Translations under genes and position numbers: made by a program
Notes under the pieces: generated by a model
Told to the model about the DNA's origin: nothing
Seen by the model: the letters and a program-made list of their open reading frames with translations, nothing else
The model's database searches: none
Part shown: one piece after another, positions 1 to 8,728 of the stretch
Layout of the letters: each line of letters opens with the position of its first letter
Position numbering within the stretch: the stretch's first letter is position 1
Assembly (NCBI RefSeq): GCF_008923185.1
Contig: NZ_WBMT01000014.1
Location: 124,001 to 188,000, forward strand
Source of the DNA: Actinomadura rudentiformis
GTDB taxonomy: Bacteria > Actinomycetota > Actinomycetes > Streptosporangiales > Streptosporangiaceae
Length of the DNA stretch: 64,000 bases
Reading direction: 5' to 3'

Positions 1-12
1 AGCTGCGGATCA

Positions 13-2151
13 TCACCTGGCGCGAGAGAAGAGACCGACCGCGAGCAGCAGCGCCGCAACCACCGACACCAAGGCGTACACGATGAATGCAGGATGCACA
101 GCCACCACGTAGCTCCACGCCATCCAAGCCGCGACCCGCAACAGCCGCAGCACCAGCACCGTCCAAGCCGCCGCCCTGCTCCCCCGCCAGGCCACGGCCA
201 CCGCCACCAGCGTGCCCATGGCCAGCACCGCATAGGAGGCCGCCGAAGGCAACAGGTCCCCCCTGGGCCCCGCGCTCAGACCCGGCTGGGCGACCAAATT
301 CGCCAGCACCACGATGTCGAACGCCGCCAGCAAGGCGGCCAGCAACAACCCCAGCACCACCGCAGGCGACCGCCGCAGCACCGGGTACACCGACGCCTCA
401 CGAGTCCCATGGGCAGCAAGATGGTCACCTGCCCCCGCGCCGGGCCAGTCATACACATCAGGAGAACCGTGTGGACCCGCCTGACCATATGCACCGGCGT
501 GACCCGCTGCCCCATGAGGATCGTAAGCACCGGGCTGGGTGTAGGAGCCCGACCAGCCGGCCTCACCGTGCTGGTTGTGCGCACCCGGTTGCTCGTAGGT
601 GCCAGGCTGCTCGAACGTGCCCGGCTGCTCGTAGGTGCCTGGCTGGCCCACCACCCCACCAGGCTGGCCATACGCGCCAGGCCAATCTGACACGCCGGAC
701 GTGCCCGACCCGCCGGGCTGGCCGTGTACGCCTGGAGGCCCAGGCCCGCGAGGCCCCTCGTACGCGGCGGGCTGGTCGGTCTCGCCGGGGGCGCCGTACA
801 CCCCTGGCTGTCCGTGCGTGCCCGATCGATCGACCCGGCCGGGCTCGTACGCGCCAGGCCAATCGGGCGCACCGGGCGGGCCCGCTCCGCCGGGACGGTC
901 GTGCCCACCTGGCCGGTCGTAGCCATCGGGCTGGTCGAACAAGCCTGTCTGCTCCCGCACCCCCGCACCAGGCGGGCTCTCCCCACCGGGACGGTCGTAT
1001 CCACCGGGTTGGCCGAACAGGCCGGTCTGCTCCCGCACCCCCGCGCCAGTTGGCCCGGAGGTGCCGGGCCCGCCGAGCCCGCCAGGTGCGCCGGGTCCGT
1101 TGTACGCAGCAGGCTGATCAGACTCGCCAGGGGCGCCGTGCACACCGGGCTGGCGAATCCCGCCAGGCTCGTCCTCCGCGCCAGGCTGGTCGTACGCGGC
1201 CAGTCGACCTGAGGCGCCAAGTGGGCCGGCCCCGGCGGGCTGACCATATGCACCTGGCGCCCTGGGCTGGTCGTAGGTGGTGGGCGGTTCGTGGGCGGCG
1301 GGCTGGGTGGGGGTACCGGGGCGACCTTGGGTGACGGGCGTTTCGTGGTCGCCTAGGAGCCACAGGAGGATCTCCTGGGAGCTTGGGCGGGCTTGGGGGT
1401 CCTTGGTCAGGCAGGCGGCCGCGACTTCGGCGATCTGGGATGGGAGGACGCTGAGATCGGGGGTCTCGTACAGGATCCGGTACATCACCGTGGGGAGCGG
1501 GCCGCCCGCGAAGGGGTCGGTGCCGGTGGCGGCGAAGAGCAGGGTGGCGGCCCAGGCATGGAGGTCGGCGGCCGGGCCGATCTGGGCGCCCAGGAACTGC
1601 TCGGGAGCCATGTAGACCGGGGTGCCGACGACCTGGCTCGTCACGGTGCTGCCGGCGTCCAGGGCGCGCGCGATGCCGAAGTCGATCACGCGGGGCCCGT
1701 CCGGCCCCATCAGGACGTTCTGCGGCTTGAAGTCGCGATGCACGATCCCGGCACGGTGGATGGCCGCCAGGGCGGTGACCGAGCTGATGGCGAGGCGGTC
1801 GAGGTCGGCGCCGGCGCGGGGGCCCTCGGTGAGGACGAGCTCGCGGAGCGAGGGGCCGGGCACGAACTCGCTGACGATGTACGGCTGGTCCCCGGCCACG
1901 TCGGCATCGATCATCTTCGCCGTGCAGAAGCCCGCGACGCGCTGGAGTAGGGAGAGCTCGCGGACGAACCGGGCGCGGGCCTGGCGGTCACCGAGCAGGT
2001 CGGCGTGCAGGAGCTTGATGGCGACCCTGTGCCCGTTCTCGTCACGGCCGAGGAATACGACGCCCTGCCCGCCGGTGCCGAGCCGTCCGGTGACCTCATA
2101 GGGCCCCAGGCGTACGGGATCGGCCGGGTTGAGGGGCAGCGGAACCGCCAT
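13..2151 (-). CDS. Serine/threonine protein kinase with repeat tail and C-terminal membrane helices
   Basis: Hanks-type kinase of 712 residues. The kinase domain spans about residues 18-267: glycine loop GTGGQG (25-30), catalytic lysine in AIKLL (46), HRDFKPQN with catalytic Asp140, DFG (157-159) and APE (182-184). Residues of about 270-590 are a low-complexity Gly/Pro/Tyr region of repeated units such as YGQPG and YEQPG, probably disordered. The last 110 residues hold about four hydrophobic helices, so the kinase is anchored by its C-terminus, the reverse of the PknB layout. I chose the ATG at 2151 because GGCGAGGT lies just upstream; an open frame continues further but is Arg/Gly-rich noise. 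It is divergent from the lipoprotein gene. Phosphorylation targets are unknown. Confidence 0.92.
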   Translation of the reverse strand: MAVPLPLNPADPVRLGPYEVTGRLGTGGQGVVFLGRDENGHRVAIKLLHADLLGDRQARARFVRELSLLQRVAGFCTAKMIDADVAGDQPYIVSEFVPGPSLRELVLTEGPRAGADLDRLAISSVTALAAIHRAGIVHRDFKPQNVLMGPDGPRVIDFGIARALDAGSTVTSQVVGTPVYMAPEQFLGAQIGPAADLHAWAATLLFAATGTDPFAGGPLPTVMYRILYETPDLSVLPSQIAEVAAACLTKDPQARPSSQEILLWLLGDHETPVTQGRPGTPTQPAAHEPPTTYDQPRAPGAYGQPAGAGPLGASGRLAAYDQPGAEDEPGGIRQPGVHGAPGESDQPAAYNGPGAPGGLGGPGTSGPTGAGVREQTGLFGQPGGYDRPGGESPPGAGVREQTGLFDQPDGYDRPGGHDRPGGAGPPGAPDWPGAYEPGRVDRSGTHGQPGVYGAPGETDQPAAYEGPRGPGPPGVHGQPGGSGTSGVSDWPGAYGQPGGVVGQPGTYEQPGTFEQPGTYEQPGAHNQHGEAGWSGSYTQPGAYDPHGAAGHAGAYGQAGPHGSPDVYDWPGAGAGDHLAAHGTREASVYPVLRRSPAVVLGLLLAALLAAFDIVVLANLVAQPGLSAGPRGDLLPSAASYAVLAMGTLVAVAVAWRGSRAAAWTVLVLRLLRVAAWMAWSYVVAVHPAFIVYALVSVVAALLLAVGLFSRAR

Positions 2152-2253
2152 CCGCACCTCGCCAGAAATTACGTGCATTTGGCCACGCACAAAACGCGAC
2201 GTCTTGGCATCAAATAGTATAGGAACAGCGGGGCTTGAACGGGGGATGTACCA

Positions 2254-3627
2254 ATGCCTAAGATCAATTCCCGAATTTACCTGGCGGGGGTTCTGGGCTG
2301 GGTGATGATCGGCGCTTTGGTGACCGGTTGTGGCGAGGCGGGGGCGACGATCACGCGCCTGGCGGTGGGTACGCCGGGGCCCGATCCGTACTCCCCGATG
2401 TCCGGCACCGATCAGGTGCGGCTGACGGCGAGCAGCACCCAGGCGGGCGGGACGAAGACCGGCGACTCTCCGGGCCTCTACGGAGGCACGCGCAACGCCG
2501 CCAGCTGCGATCCGGCCAAGCTGGTGGAGTTCCTCGGCGTCAACCCGGAGAAGGCGAAGGCCTGGGCCGCCGTGCACGGGATCAAGCCGGACGGGATCGC
2601 CGGCTTCGTCAAACGGCTGACGCCCGTGTTGCTGCGCACGGACACGCTCGTGACCAATCACGGCTTCCGGGACGGGAAGCCGACCAAGGGACCGGCCGTC
2701 CTCCAGGCCGGAATGGGCGTGCTGGTCAACGAGTTCGGCTCTCCGGTCGTCAAGTGCAATTGTGGCAATCCTTTGACCGAACCGGAAGAAAAGATCTCCA
2801 CTGGGGACGCGAAATACACCGGCAACTCCTGGACAGAGTTCTCCAAGGGCAAGGTTACGAAGATCAAGCCTCGGGATTTCACCAAGGGCGCGGTGACCGT
2901 GTTCATTCTGGTCGACCCGGAGGGCAAGATCGGATTCCACCGGCCGCGCGGCACGCAGGGAGGCCTGGACGGCCCGCCCGCGCCGCTTCCGCCCACCGAG
3001 ACCACCGGGGCGCCGAAGCCCGGCGACCCGAGCGGCCGTGTCGGTACGGACATGCCCACGCCGACCGATTCCGGCACGCCCACCGACGGCTCCAAGGACG
3101 TCACCGACACCCCGACCGACGGGACTGGAACCCCGACCGACGGCACCGGAACCCCGACCGACGGGACCGGGACTCCCACCGATGGCACCGGGACTCCCAC
3201 GGACGGCACGGGGACTCCCACGGACGGCACCGGCACTCCGACCGACGGCACAGGGACCCCGACGAACGGCACGGGAGGGACTGACGGCAACGGAACTCCG
3301 ACGGACGGCACCGGAGGGTCCGACGACACTGGGGGGACCGACGGCAACGGAGGCACCGGCGGCAACGGAGGCACCGGCGGCAACGGAAGCCCGACGAACG
3401 GCAACGGGACGGACGGTGGCAACACTCCGACCAACGGCACGGGAGACCAAGGGGACAGTGGCAGGACGCCGTCGAACAGTGACCGCGTCCCGCCGGCGGA
3501 GCCGACGTCCGAGCCGGAGACTCCGGTCGCCCCGAGCTCCCAGCAGTCCCAGTCCCAGTCCGAGTCCGAGCCGACCGGCGAGACCGCCACGGCTCCGGAG
3601 CAGCCCGAGGACCCGGTTCCCTCATGA
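2254..3627 (+). CDS. Repeat-rich lipoprotein, DUF6777-like
   Basis: Protein of 457 residues with a short signal sequence ending in the lipobox LVTGC (Cys at about residue 26), so it should be a lipid-anchored surface protein. Residues of about 75-230 (GLYGGTRNAASCDPAKL onward, with a CNCG motif) resemble the actinobacterial DUF6777 family; this is from memory of the family, not a search. The C-terminal 200 residues are tandem GTPTDGT units, then GGTGGN units, then a Ser/Gln/Glu-rich tail. GGGGGA precedes the ATG by 8 bases. It lies head to head with the kinase gene, 102 bp away, and could be controlled with it. No function is known. Confidence 0.85.
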   Translation: MPKINSRIYLAGVLGWVMIGALVTGCGEAGATITRLAVGTPGPDPYSPMSGTDQVRLTASSTQAGGTKTGDSPGLYGGTRNAASCDPAKLVEFLGVNPEKAKAWAAVHGIKPDGIAGFVKRLTPVLLRTDTLVTNHGFRDGKPTKGPAVLQAGMGVLVNEFGSPVVKCNCGNPLTEPEEKISTGDAKYTGNSWTEFSKGKVTKIKPRDFTKGAVTVFILVDPEGKIGFHRPRGTQGGLDGPPAPLPPTETTGAPKPGDPSGRVGTDMPTPTDSGTPTDGSKDVTDTPTDGTGTPTDGTGTPTDGTGTPTDGTGTPTDGTGTPTDGTGTPTDGTGTPTNGTGGTDGNGTPTDGTGGSDDTGGTDGNGGTGGNGGTGGNGSPTNGNGTDGGNTPTNGTGDQGDSGRTPSNSDRVPPAEPTSEPETPVAPSSQQSQSQSESEPTGETATAPEQPEDPVPS

Positions 3628-3644
3628 TCCACGGGAGATGTAAT

Positions 3645-3660
3645 CTGCTCATATGAGCAG
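3645..3660. promoter_or_regulatory. Candidate SmtB/ArsR operator over the start codon
   Basis: A perfect 16-bp palindrome, CTGCTCATATGAGCAG, covers the ATG (3653) of the SmtB-type repressor. Its position suits autorepression of the repressor-transporter pair. Assignment is inferred from symmetry and place only. Confidence 0.55.
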
Positions 3661-4039
3661 TGCTTCAGATGTTGTCCCGGACGCGTGCGCGGTCCGGGTG
3701 GTAGATCCCGAAAAGGTCGCGATGGTCACCGCCGCCATGCCGGACGGCGAGGCGGTCGGCGAGATGGCGCGCATTTTCGGGCTACTCTCCGACCCGGGAC
3801 GGCTCCGTATCATCATGGCGCTGCTCGAAGGGGGCGAGATGTGCGTATGCGACATCGCCGCCGCCTGCGGGCACACCGAGTCCGCGGTCTCGCACGCGCT
3901 GCGCCTGCTGCGCGCTGACCGTGTCGTGCGGGTTCGCAGATCCGGCCGGATGGCGTACTACCGGCTGGACGACTCGCACGTCAGGATGCTCCTGGAGCTC
4001 GCCGTCGCCCACGTCGGACACCTGGAGGAAGGCAGATGA
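3653..4039 (+). CDS. ArsR/SmtB-family metal-sensing repressor
   Basis: Winged-helix repressor of 128 residues. The alpha5 pattern of zinc sensors such as CzrA/SmtB is exact: Asp107, His109, His120, His123 (D-x-H, then H at +11 and H at +14). It also carries CVC (Cys64, Cys66) at the start of the recognition region, as in CadC/ArsR alpha3N sites, plus Cys12 near the N-terminus. Known members leave DNA when metal binds. Its stop overlaps the start of the cation diffusion facilitator gene (ATGA), so repressor and exporter are translationally coupled. Zn(II) is the likely main signal; the extra cysteines could add Cd/Pb sensing. Confidence 0.9.
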   Translation: MSSASDVVPDACAVRVVDPEKVAMVTAAMPDGEAVGEMARIFGLLSDPGRLRIIMALLEGGEMCVCDIAAACGHTESAVSHALRLLRADRVVRVRRSGRMAYYRLDDSHVRMLLELAVAHVGHLEEGR

Positions 4040-5121
4040 GCGCGGACCTGGACGGCCCCCCGGGGAAGCAGCCCGACGCCCACGATCAATCCCGGCCCCA
4101 CGGCCACGGCCATGGGGCGGGACAAGGCCAGGGACAGGGACAGGGACAGGGCCACGGGCACGGACACGGGCACGGACACGGCGTCTCCGCGAACGCCGAC
4201 CGGCGCTATCTGACCACCGCGCTCGCGCTGATCCTCGGCTACATGAGCGTCGAGGCGACCATCGGCGTGATCGCCTCCTCGCTGGCGCTGATCTCGGACG
4301 CGGCGCACATGATGACCGACGCGTTCGCGATCATCTTCGCGCTGATCGCGATGCGGATCGCGGCGCGGCCGCCCAAGGGCGGCTACACCTATGGCCTGCG
4401 CCGTGCGGAGATCCTTTCCGCGCAGCTGAACGGGCTGACGCTGCTCCTGCTCGCCGCGTACTTCGTGTACGAGAGCGTCGAGCGGCTCCTCTCGCCGCCG
4501 GAGGTCAACGGCCAGCTGGTGTTCTGGACCTCGCTCTCCGGCGTCGCGGTGAACGTGGCGGCGACCTGGCTGATCAGCAAGGCCAACCGGAGCAGCCTGA
4601 ACGTCGAGGGCGCGTTCCAGCACATCCTCAACGACCTCTACGCGTTCATCGCCACCGCCATCGCCGGTCTCGTGATCTGGCTGACCGGCTTCAACCGGGC
4701 GGACGTGCTCGCCTCGCTGTTCGTGGCCGTGCTCATGCTCAAGGCCGGGTACGGGCTGCTGCGCGACGCCGGCCGGGTCCTGATGGAGGCGGCCCCCGCC
4801 GGGATCGACCCCACCGAGCTCGGCGCGCGGCTCGCCGAACGCCCCTGCGTGGAGGAGGTGCACGACCTGCACGTCTGGGAGGTCAGCTCCGGCTACCCGG
4901 CGCTCTCGGCACACGTCCTGGTGGAGCCGAAGGGCGACTGCCATGCCGTACGGCGTGACCTGCAAGAGCTGCTCCGCTCCTCGTACGGCATCACGCACAC
5001 CACCCTCGAAGTCGATCACCTCGACGACGAGTTCCACTGCGAGGACCCGCACGGGCCGCGGCACGTCCCGGTGGCCGCCGAACCGCACGACCACGCCGCC
5101 GACCCGCAGTGCGACCACTGA
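4036..5121 (+). CDS. Cation diffusion facilitator, zinc-type exporter
   Basis: Membrane exporter of 361 residues in the CzcD/ZitB/ZnT group. The N-terminus (about residues 22-50) is a cytoplasmic His-Gly-Gln run with many HG pairs, a likely metal-collecting loop. TM2 carries SDAAHMMTDAF (His91, Asp95) and TM5 carries HILNDLYAF, together giving the HxxxD/HxxxD transport site. The C-terminal cytoplasmic domain of about 90 residues ends in a His/Asp-rich tail. It overlaps the upstream repressor gene by 4 bp, so the pair forms a zinc-induced efflux unit. Zn/Co/Cd specificity cannot be fixed from sequence alone. Confidence 0.93.
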   Translation: MSADLDGPPGKQPDAHDQSRPHGHGHGAGQGQGQGQGQGHGHGHGHGHGVSANADRRYLTTALALILGYMSVEATIGVIASSLALISDAAHMMTDAFAIIFALIAMRIAARPPKGGYTYGLRRAEILSAQLNGLTLLLLAAYFVYESVERLLSPPEVNGQLVFWTSLSGVAVNVAATWLISKANRSSLNVEGAFQHILNDLYAFIATAIAGLVIWLTGFNRADVLASLFVAVLMLKAGYGLLRDAGRVLMEAAPAGIDPTELGARLAERPCVEEVHDLHVWEVSSGYPALSAHVLVEPKGDCHAVRRDLQELLRSSYGITHTTLEVDHLDDEFHCEDPHGPRHVPVAAEPHDHAADPQCDH

Positions 5122-5154
5122 CGGCCTTGCCGCCGCACACCCCGTCTCCCGCCC

Positions 5155-6192
5155 TCAGGTGATCTCGGCGAGGAGGATGGGCAGGGCTGCGTGGAGTTCG
5201 CGCTGCCAGTACGGCCAGCGGTGGGTGCCGTTGTAGAAGTGCGTGGACACCGGGACGCCCAGCTTCTTGAGCTTGCCGGTGAACTCCAGCGCCAACGTGT
5301 GCGCGAGGGATTCCAGCACGTCAGGATCGGTGCCCGGCTGCGGATCGTACGGTCCGGGGTCGCCGTCGCCGGAACTGATGTAGAGCCGGACTCCGGACAG
5401 CCGTTCGGCCAGGTCGTACGGGTTGTGCTGCCGCCACACCACGCGCTGGACGTCAGGGTCGCCCCAGACATCGGTCCAATCGGCGGAGGGAGAGCCTATC
5501 GCGACGCCGAGCTCCACCAGGTCGGCCACATCGAGCCCGCCCGGGTCGCGGTGGAGGGTGTTGAGGGGTCCGCTGAACGAGGCGGCGGCGCGGAACAGGC
5601 CGCGGTGCCGGGCCGCGTAGGCCAGCGCGCCCATGCCGCCCATTCCATTGCCGGCGATGGCACGGGCCGTTCCGGCGCGGTATCCGCGTTCGAGAATCTG
5701 CCGGAGCTCGGCCAGATGGAAGGTTTCCCACTTCGGCGGTCCGCCTTTGCCGTGATTCCACCAGTCGGTGTAATTTCCGCACCGGCCGCCGTCGGGCATG
5801 ACGACGATGATGTCCAAACCGGCGGTCAGCTCATCGACATCGGTATTGTCGGTCCACGTGGTGTGCAGCGCCGGTCCGCTGCCCGCCCCGGGCAGCAGCC
5901 AGAGCACGGGCCACGTCCGCGCCGCGTCCCGTGACCAGCCCGAAGGCAGCAGCAGCCGCACGCGGGCCGGCACCGCGAGCACCGGCGAACGGATCGCCAG
6001 GTCGAGAATGCGGGACCCTCGGGAACGTTCGCCGATGACGGCCGCGCCGTCGTCTGCGGCAGGGGACGAGGCCTGTGCCGGCCCGCCGGGCGCAATGGAC
6101 GCCGAGAGCCCCGAAATAAAGCTCGCTCCGAGCCACCCGTACCGCCACATTCCTTCGCCCCGGCCATTCCTTGTGCGCTTTCCCATAAACAT
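5155..6192 (-). CDS. Secreted esterase-like alpha/beta hydrolase with a lost nucleophile
   Basis: Exported protein of about 345 residues, with an N-terminal hydrophobic signal followed by a PAQAS cleavage region, of the esterase D / antigen 85-like family (LLPSGWSRDAARTWPVLWLLPG). At the nucleophile elbow, where relatives have GxSMGG, the bases read GNGMGG (residues 181-186), so the catalytic serine is Gly183. The late His motif (GTHRWPYWQ) is kept. As given it should be inactive as a serine esterase; a non-catalytic binding role is possible. Start could be ATG 6192 or ATG 6186; the second has GGGA 8-9 bases upstream. Divergent from the lipid-kinase-like gene. Confidence 0.8.
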   Translation of the reverse strand: MFMGKRTRNGRGEGMWRYGWLGASFISGLSASIAPGGPAQASSPAADDGAAVIGERSRGSRILDLAIRSPVLAVPARVRLLLPSGWSRDAARTWPVLWLLPGAGSGPALHTTWTDNTDVDELTAGLDIIVVMPDGGRCGNYTDWWNHGKGGPPKWETFHLAELRQILERGYRAGTARAIAGNGMGGMGALAYAARHRGLFRAAASFSGPLNTLHRDPGGLDVADLVELGVAIGSPSADWTDVWGDPDVQRVVWRQHNPYDLAERLSGVRLYISSGDGDPGPYDPQPGTDPDVLESLAHTLALEFTGKLKKLGVPVSTHFYNGTHRWPYWQRELHAALPILLAEIT

Positions 6193-6307
6193 TCCCGCAT
6201 CAAGGACGTTTCAATGCTTGGCAAAGGGTTTATAAAATGCACGGCCGACCGGCCCGCCGCCGGGTGCCCGGTAGGGTGACCGGGGGTGAAGGGAGCGTAA
6301 CCGCCAT

Positions 6308-7276
6308 ATGCGCAGCAAACAGGAGCTCGAAGCCGCGATCCGCACGGAGGGGCGGGCCGTTCTGGTGGTCAACGCCAGGTCGCGCCGCGGCCGCCGGCTG
6401 TTCGGCTCCGCGCGCCGGTTGCTGGCCGAGGCGGGCATGGAGTTCGAGCAGGTCTACCCGGTGACCGACCCGGCCCGGCTGACCGAGATCTTCACCGGCG
6501 TGCTCGCGCTGGAGCCCGACCTCGTCGTGGTCGGCGGCGGTGACGGCACGGTCGCGGCGGCGGTCAGCCATCTCGCCCACCGAGACATCGCCCTGGGCGT
6601 GCTGCCGCTGGGCACCACCAACAACTTCTCCCGCAGCCTGGAGCTGCCGCAGGATCTGCGCCGCGCGGTGACCGTCCTGCGCGAGGGCAAGGTCGCCGAC
6701 GTCGACGTGGGCTGGTTCACCGGCACCCATCCGGAGACGACCGGCACCGGGACGGACGAGCGGCACATCTTCGCCAACATGGTCAGCCTCGGGTTGTCCG
6801 TCGAGGTCGCTAGGAACGTTCCGCACGGGCTCAAGCGCCTGGCCGGCCGCGCCGCGTACGGGCTCACGGCGGTGCGGCTCCTGCCGCGGCACGAGGCGTT
6901 CAAGGCCACCGTCCGCATCGGCGACGAGACCCAGGAGTTCCTGACCCACCAGCTGAACGTGGCGAACGGCGCCCACCACAGCGGCAAGCGCATCGCCCGC
7001 GACGCCAGCCCCGACGACCGGCTGCTGGCCGTCTACCGGCTGGGGGACGAGCGGCGGATCCGGCTGGCCTCGGCCACCGCCCGGCACATGCTCACCGGCC
7101 AGTGGCGGTCGCTCGACGAGGACGCGTTCCTGACCACCGACGAGGTGCACATCGCGACCGAGCCGCCGATGGCGGTGGACGTGGACGGCGAGATCCGGGG
7201 GCAGACCCCGGTGACCGTCAAGCTCCTGGGCAACGCCCTCCGCGTGATCGTTCCGCAGTCCTTCATCGACATCTGA
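6308..7276 (+). CDS. Diacylglycerol kinase / sphingosine kinase-like lipid kinase
   Basis: Protein of 322 residues with the DAGK catalytic signature GGGDGTV (76-82) and GTTNNF (102-107), as in DgkB/YegS-type lipid kinases. Such enzymes phosphorylate diacylglycerol or a related lipid at the inner membrane face, using ATP. The C-terminal half is the expected beta-sandwich with EIRGQTPVTV near the end. The ATG has GGGAGCG 9 bases upstream. Nothing nearby fixes the substrate; length is normal for the family. Confidence 0.88.
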   Translation: MRSKQELEAAIRTEGRAVLVVNARSRRGRRLFGSARRLLAEAGMEFEQVYPVTDPARLTEIFTGVLALEPDLVVVGGGDGTVAAAVSHLAHRDIALGVLPLGTTNNFSRSLELPQDLRRAVTVLREGKVADVDVGWFTGTHPETTGTGTDERHIFANMVSLGLSVEVARNVPHGLKRLAGRAAYGLTAVRLLPRHEAFKATVRIGDETQEFLTHQLNVANGAHHSGKRIARDASPDDRLLAVYRLGDERRIRLASATARHMLTGQWRSLDEDAFLTTDEVHIATEPPMAVDVDGEIRGQTPVTVKLLGNALRVIVPQSFIDI

Positions 7277-7374
7277 GCCGCCCACGCGGACAAGGCGCTT
7301 CAATGGGCGTTTACCCACCGTCTCCTGTACATACGCCGTGATATGCGCGCGGCGCTTCGGGGTACTGAACCGCC

Positions 7375-8079
7375 ATGGCTTCCGAGACCCTTCGTGATCT
7401 TAATCCGTTCGACATTCTCGACACCGAGTACGCCCGGCTCGACGTGTACTTCACCGTGCTCGACGAGAGCGACTGGGCCAAGCCGTCCCGCTGCGATGGC
7501 TGGACGGTGCGGGACGTCCTCGCCCATCTCGCCGGTGAGGAGCTCTACAACCACGCCTGCCTGGACGACGACCTGGAAGGGCTGTTCGCCCTCCTGGACG
7601 AGAAGGGCGTCAAGGATCTCAGCTCCTTCAACGACTGGACCGTGGACGAACGCCGCGACCTGCCGGTCGCCGAGGTGCTCGCCGAGTGGCGGACCAAGAG
7701 CGGCGAGACCCGGCGGCGGATGCGCGAGCTCGGCGCGGACGCGACCATGGCCACGATGGTCGGGCAGTATCCGGTCGGGCTGCAGGCCTTCCACCTCGCC
7801 TCGGAGTTCGCGACGCACGCGGACGACGTGGGGGTGCCGGTCACTCCGGAGGAGGAGCCCGCGCGCACGGCCTGGCGCGGACGCCTCGGGGTCTTCGTGC
7901 TCGGCGAGCAGGAGGCCGAGGTCCAGGTCAAGCAGATCCCGGGCGGCTACCGGGTCACCCTGGACGACAAGTTCGCGGACCTGTCGGCGGTGGACTTCGT
8001 CGATGCCACCACGCGCCGGCTCCCGCCGGACTACCCGCTCGACCCGGACCTCTGCCGCGCCCTGGTCTGCCTCGCCTGA
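7375..8079 (+). CDS. DinB-like / maleylpyruvate isomerase-family protein
   Basis: Protein of 234 residues with the N-terminal pattern CDGWTVRDVLAHLAGEE and later FHLASEFATHADDVG, giving the histidine/glutamate metal site of the mycothiol-dependent DinB-like fold (TIGR03083 type). Family members are often mycothiol S-transferases or isomerases acting on small organic substrates in the cytoplasm. The gene is convergent with the PadR gene, only 4 bp apart. The actual substrate cannot be told. Confidence 0.8.
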   Translation: MASETLRDLNPFDILDTEYARLDVYFTVLDESDWAKPSRCDGWTVRDVLAHLAGEELYNHACLDDDLEGLFALLDEKGVKDLSSFNDWTVDERRDLPVAEVLAEWRTKSGETRRRMRELGADATMATMVGQYPVGLQAFHLASEFATHADDVGVPVTPEEEPARTAWRGRLGVFVLGEQEAEVQVKQIPGGYRVTLDDKFADLSAVDFVDATTRRLPPDYPLDPDLCRALVCLA

Positions 8080-8083
8080 ATCC

Positions 8084-8671
8084 CTACCCGCCCGGCGCCT
8101 GCGGAGAGCTCGGGGCCTGCGGAGGCTCGCCGGCCATCACGTACGCGCCGTCCTTGAGCCGTTCGATCAGCCCGCGCGTCCATTCGGCGGCCGAGTCGGC
8201 GGAGTGGACCCACCAGCCGAGCAGCTCGTTCAGATGGTCGGGATCCCGCGAGATGTGCGGTGCGACCTCGCCTCGCCACGCCGCCAACCCCTCCAGCCGC
8301 CGTTCGAGCAGCTCGATCGCCTCCGCCCGCGGCAGCTCGGTGAGGAAGCCGAGCGCGGCCGACAGCAGCTCCGGCCGCCGCTGGTCCACGGTGACGACGG
8401 CCTCCCTCAGGAGCCGCAGGAACTCCTCGTCCCCGTGTTCGGTGATCTCGTAGTCGGTACGCGGCGGGCCGGCCTCGTTCGTAGGGACGTCGTACGCGCG
8501 CAGCAGCTCCTCCTTGGTGAGCTGCTTGAGCGCATGGTAGATCGACCCCGGGTTGACGTTGGCCCACTCGTTCGACCCCCAGGACAGCAGCGCACGGCGG
8601 ATCTCGTACCCGTGCGCCCGGCCGAAGCCGCGCACGGCACCGAGCACCAGCAACCGCGTCGCCGACATCAT
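8084..8671 (-). CDS. PadR-family transcriptional regulator
   Basis: Winged-helix regulator of about 195 residues. The N-terminal domain has the PadR pattern HGYEIRRALLSWG ... VNPGSIYHALKQLTKEELL, followed by a C-terminal helical region (PRAEAIELLERRLEGLAAW) used for dimerisation. PadR proteins mostly repress efflux or stress genes and are released by small molecules. The start is one of ATG 8671, ATG 8668 (GGGGAG 3 bases upstream) or GTG 8701. No target is evident; the aldo/keto reductase lies just upstream in the same direction. Confidence 0.87.
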   Translation of the reverse strand: MMSATRLLVLGAVRGFGRAHGYEIRRALLSWGSNEWANVNPGSIYHALKQLTKEELLRAYDVPTNEAGPPRTDYEITEHGDEEFLRLLREAVVTVDQRRPELLSAALGFLTELPRAEAIELLERRLEGLAAWRGEVAPHISRDPDHLNELLGWWVHSADSAAEWTRGLIERLKDGAYVMAGEPPQAPSSPQAPGG

Positions 8672-8728
8672 CTCCCCTGACCGGCCGATCACCCCGGACA
8701 CCCTTCGTGACCGCAGCGTACGGCCAGG

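Noticed and set aside
3115..3270. Regular short repeats that might suggest a CRISPR array
   Set aside because: The period is about 21 bp without unique spacers and the units keep the reading frame (GTPTDGT); they are protein repeats.
2152..3450. Open frame upstream of the kinase start that would make a 1145-residue protein
   Set aside because: It is Arg/Gly/Val-rich, lies antisense to the lipoprotein gene and its repeats, and the kinase has a good ribosome binding site at 2151.
2658..3632. Minus-strand frame with VGVPVPSVG repeats
   Set aside because: It is the complement of the GTPTDGT repeat of the lipoprotein gene and has no ribosome binding site.
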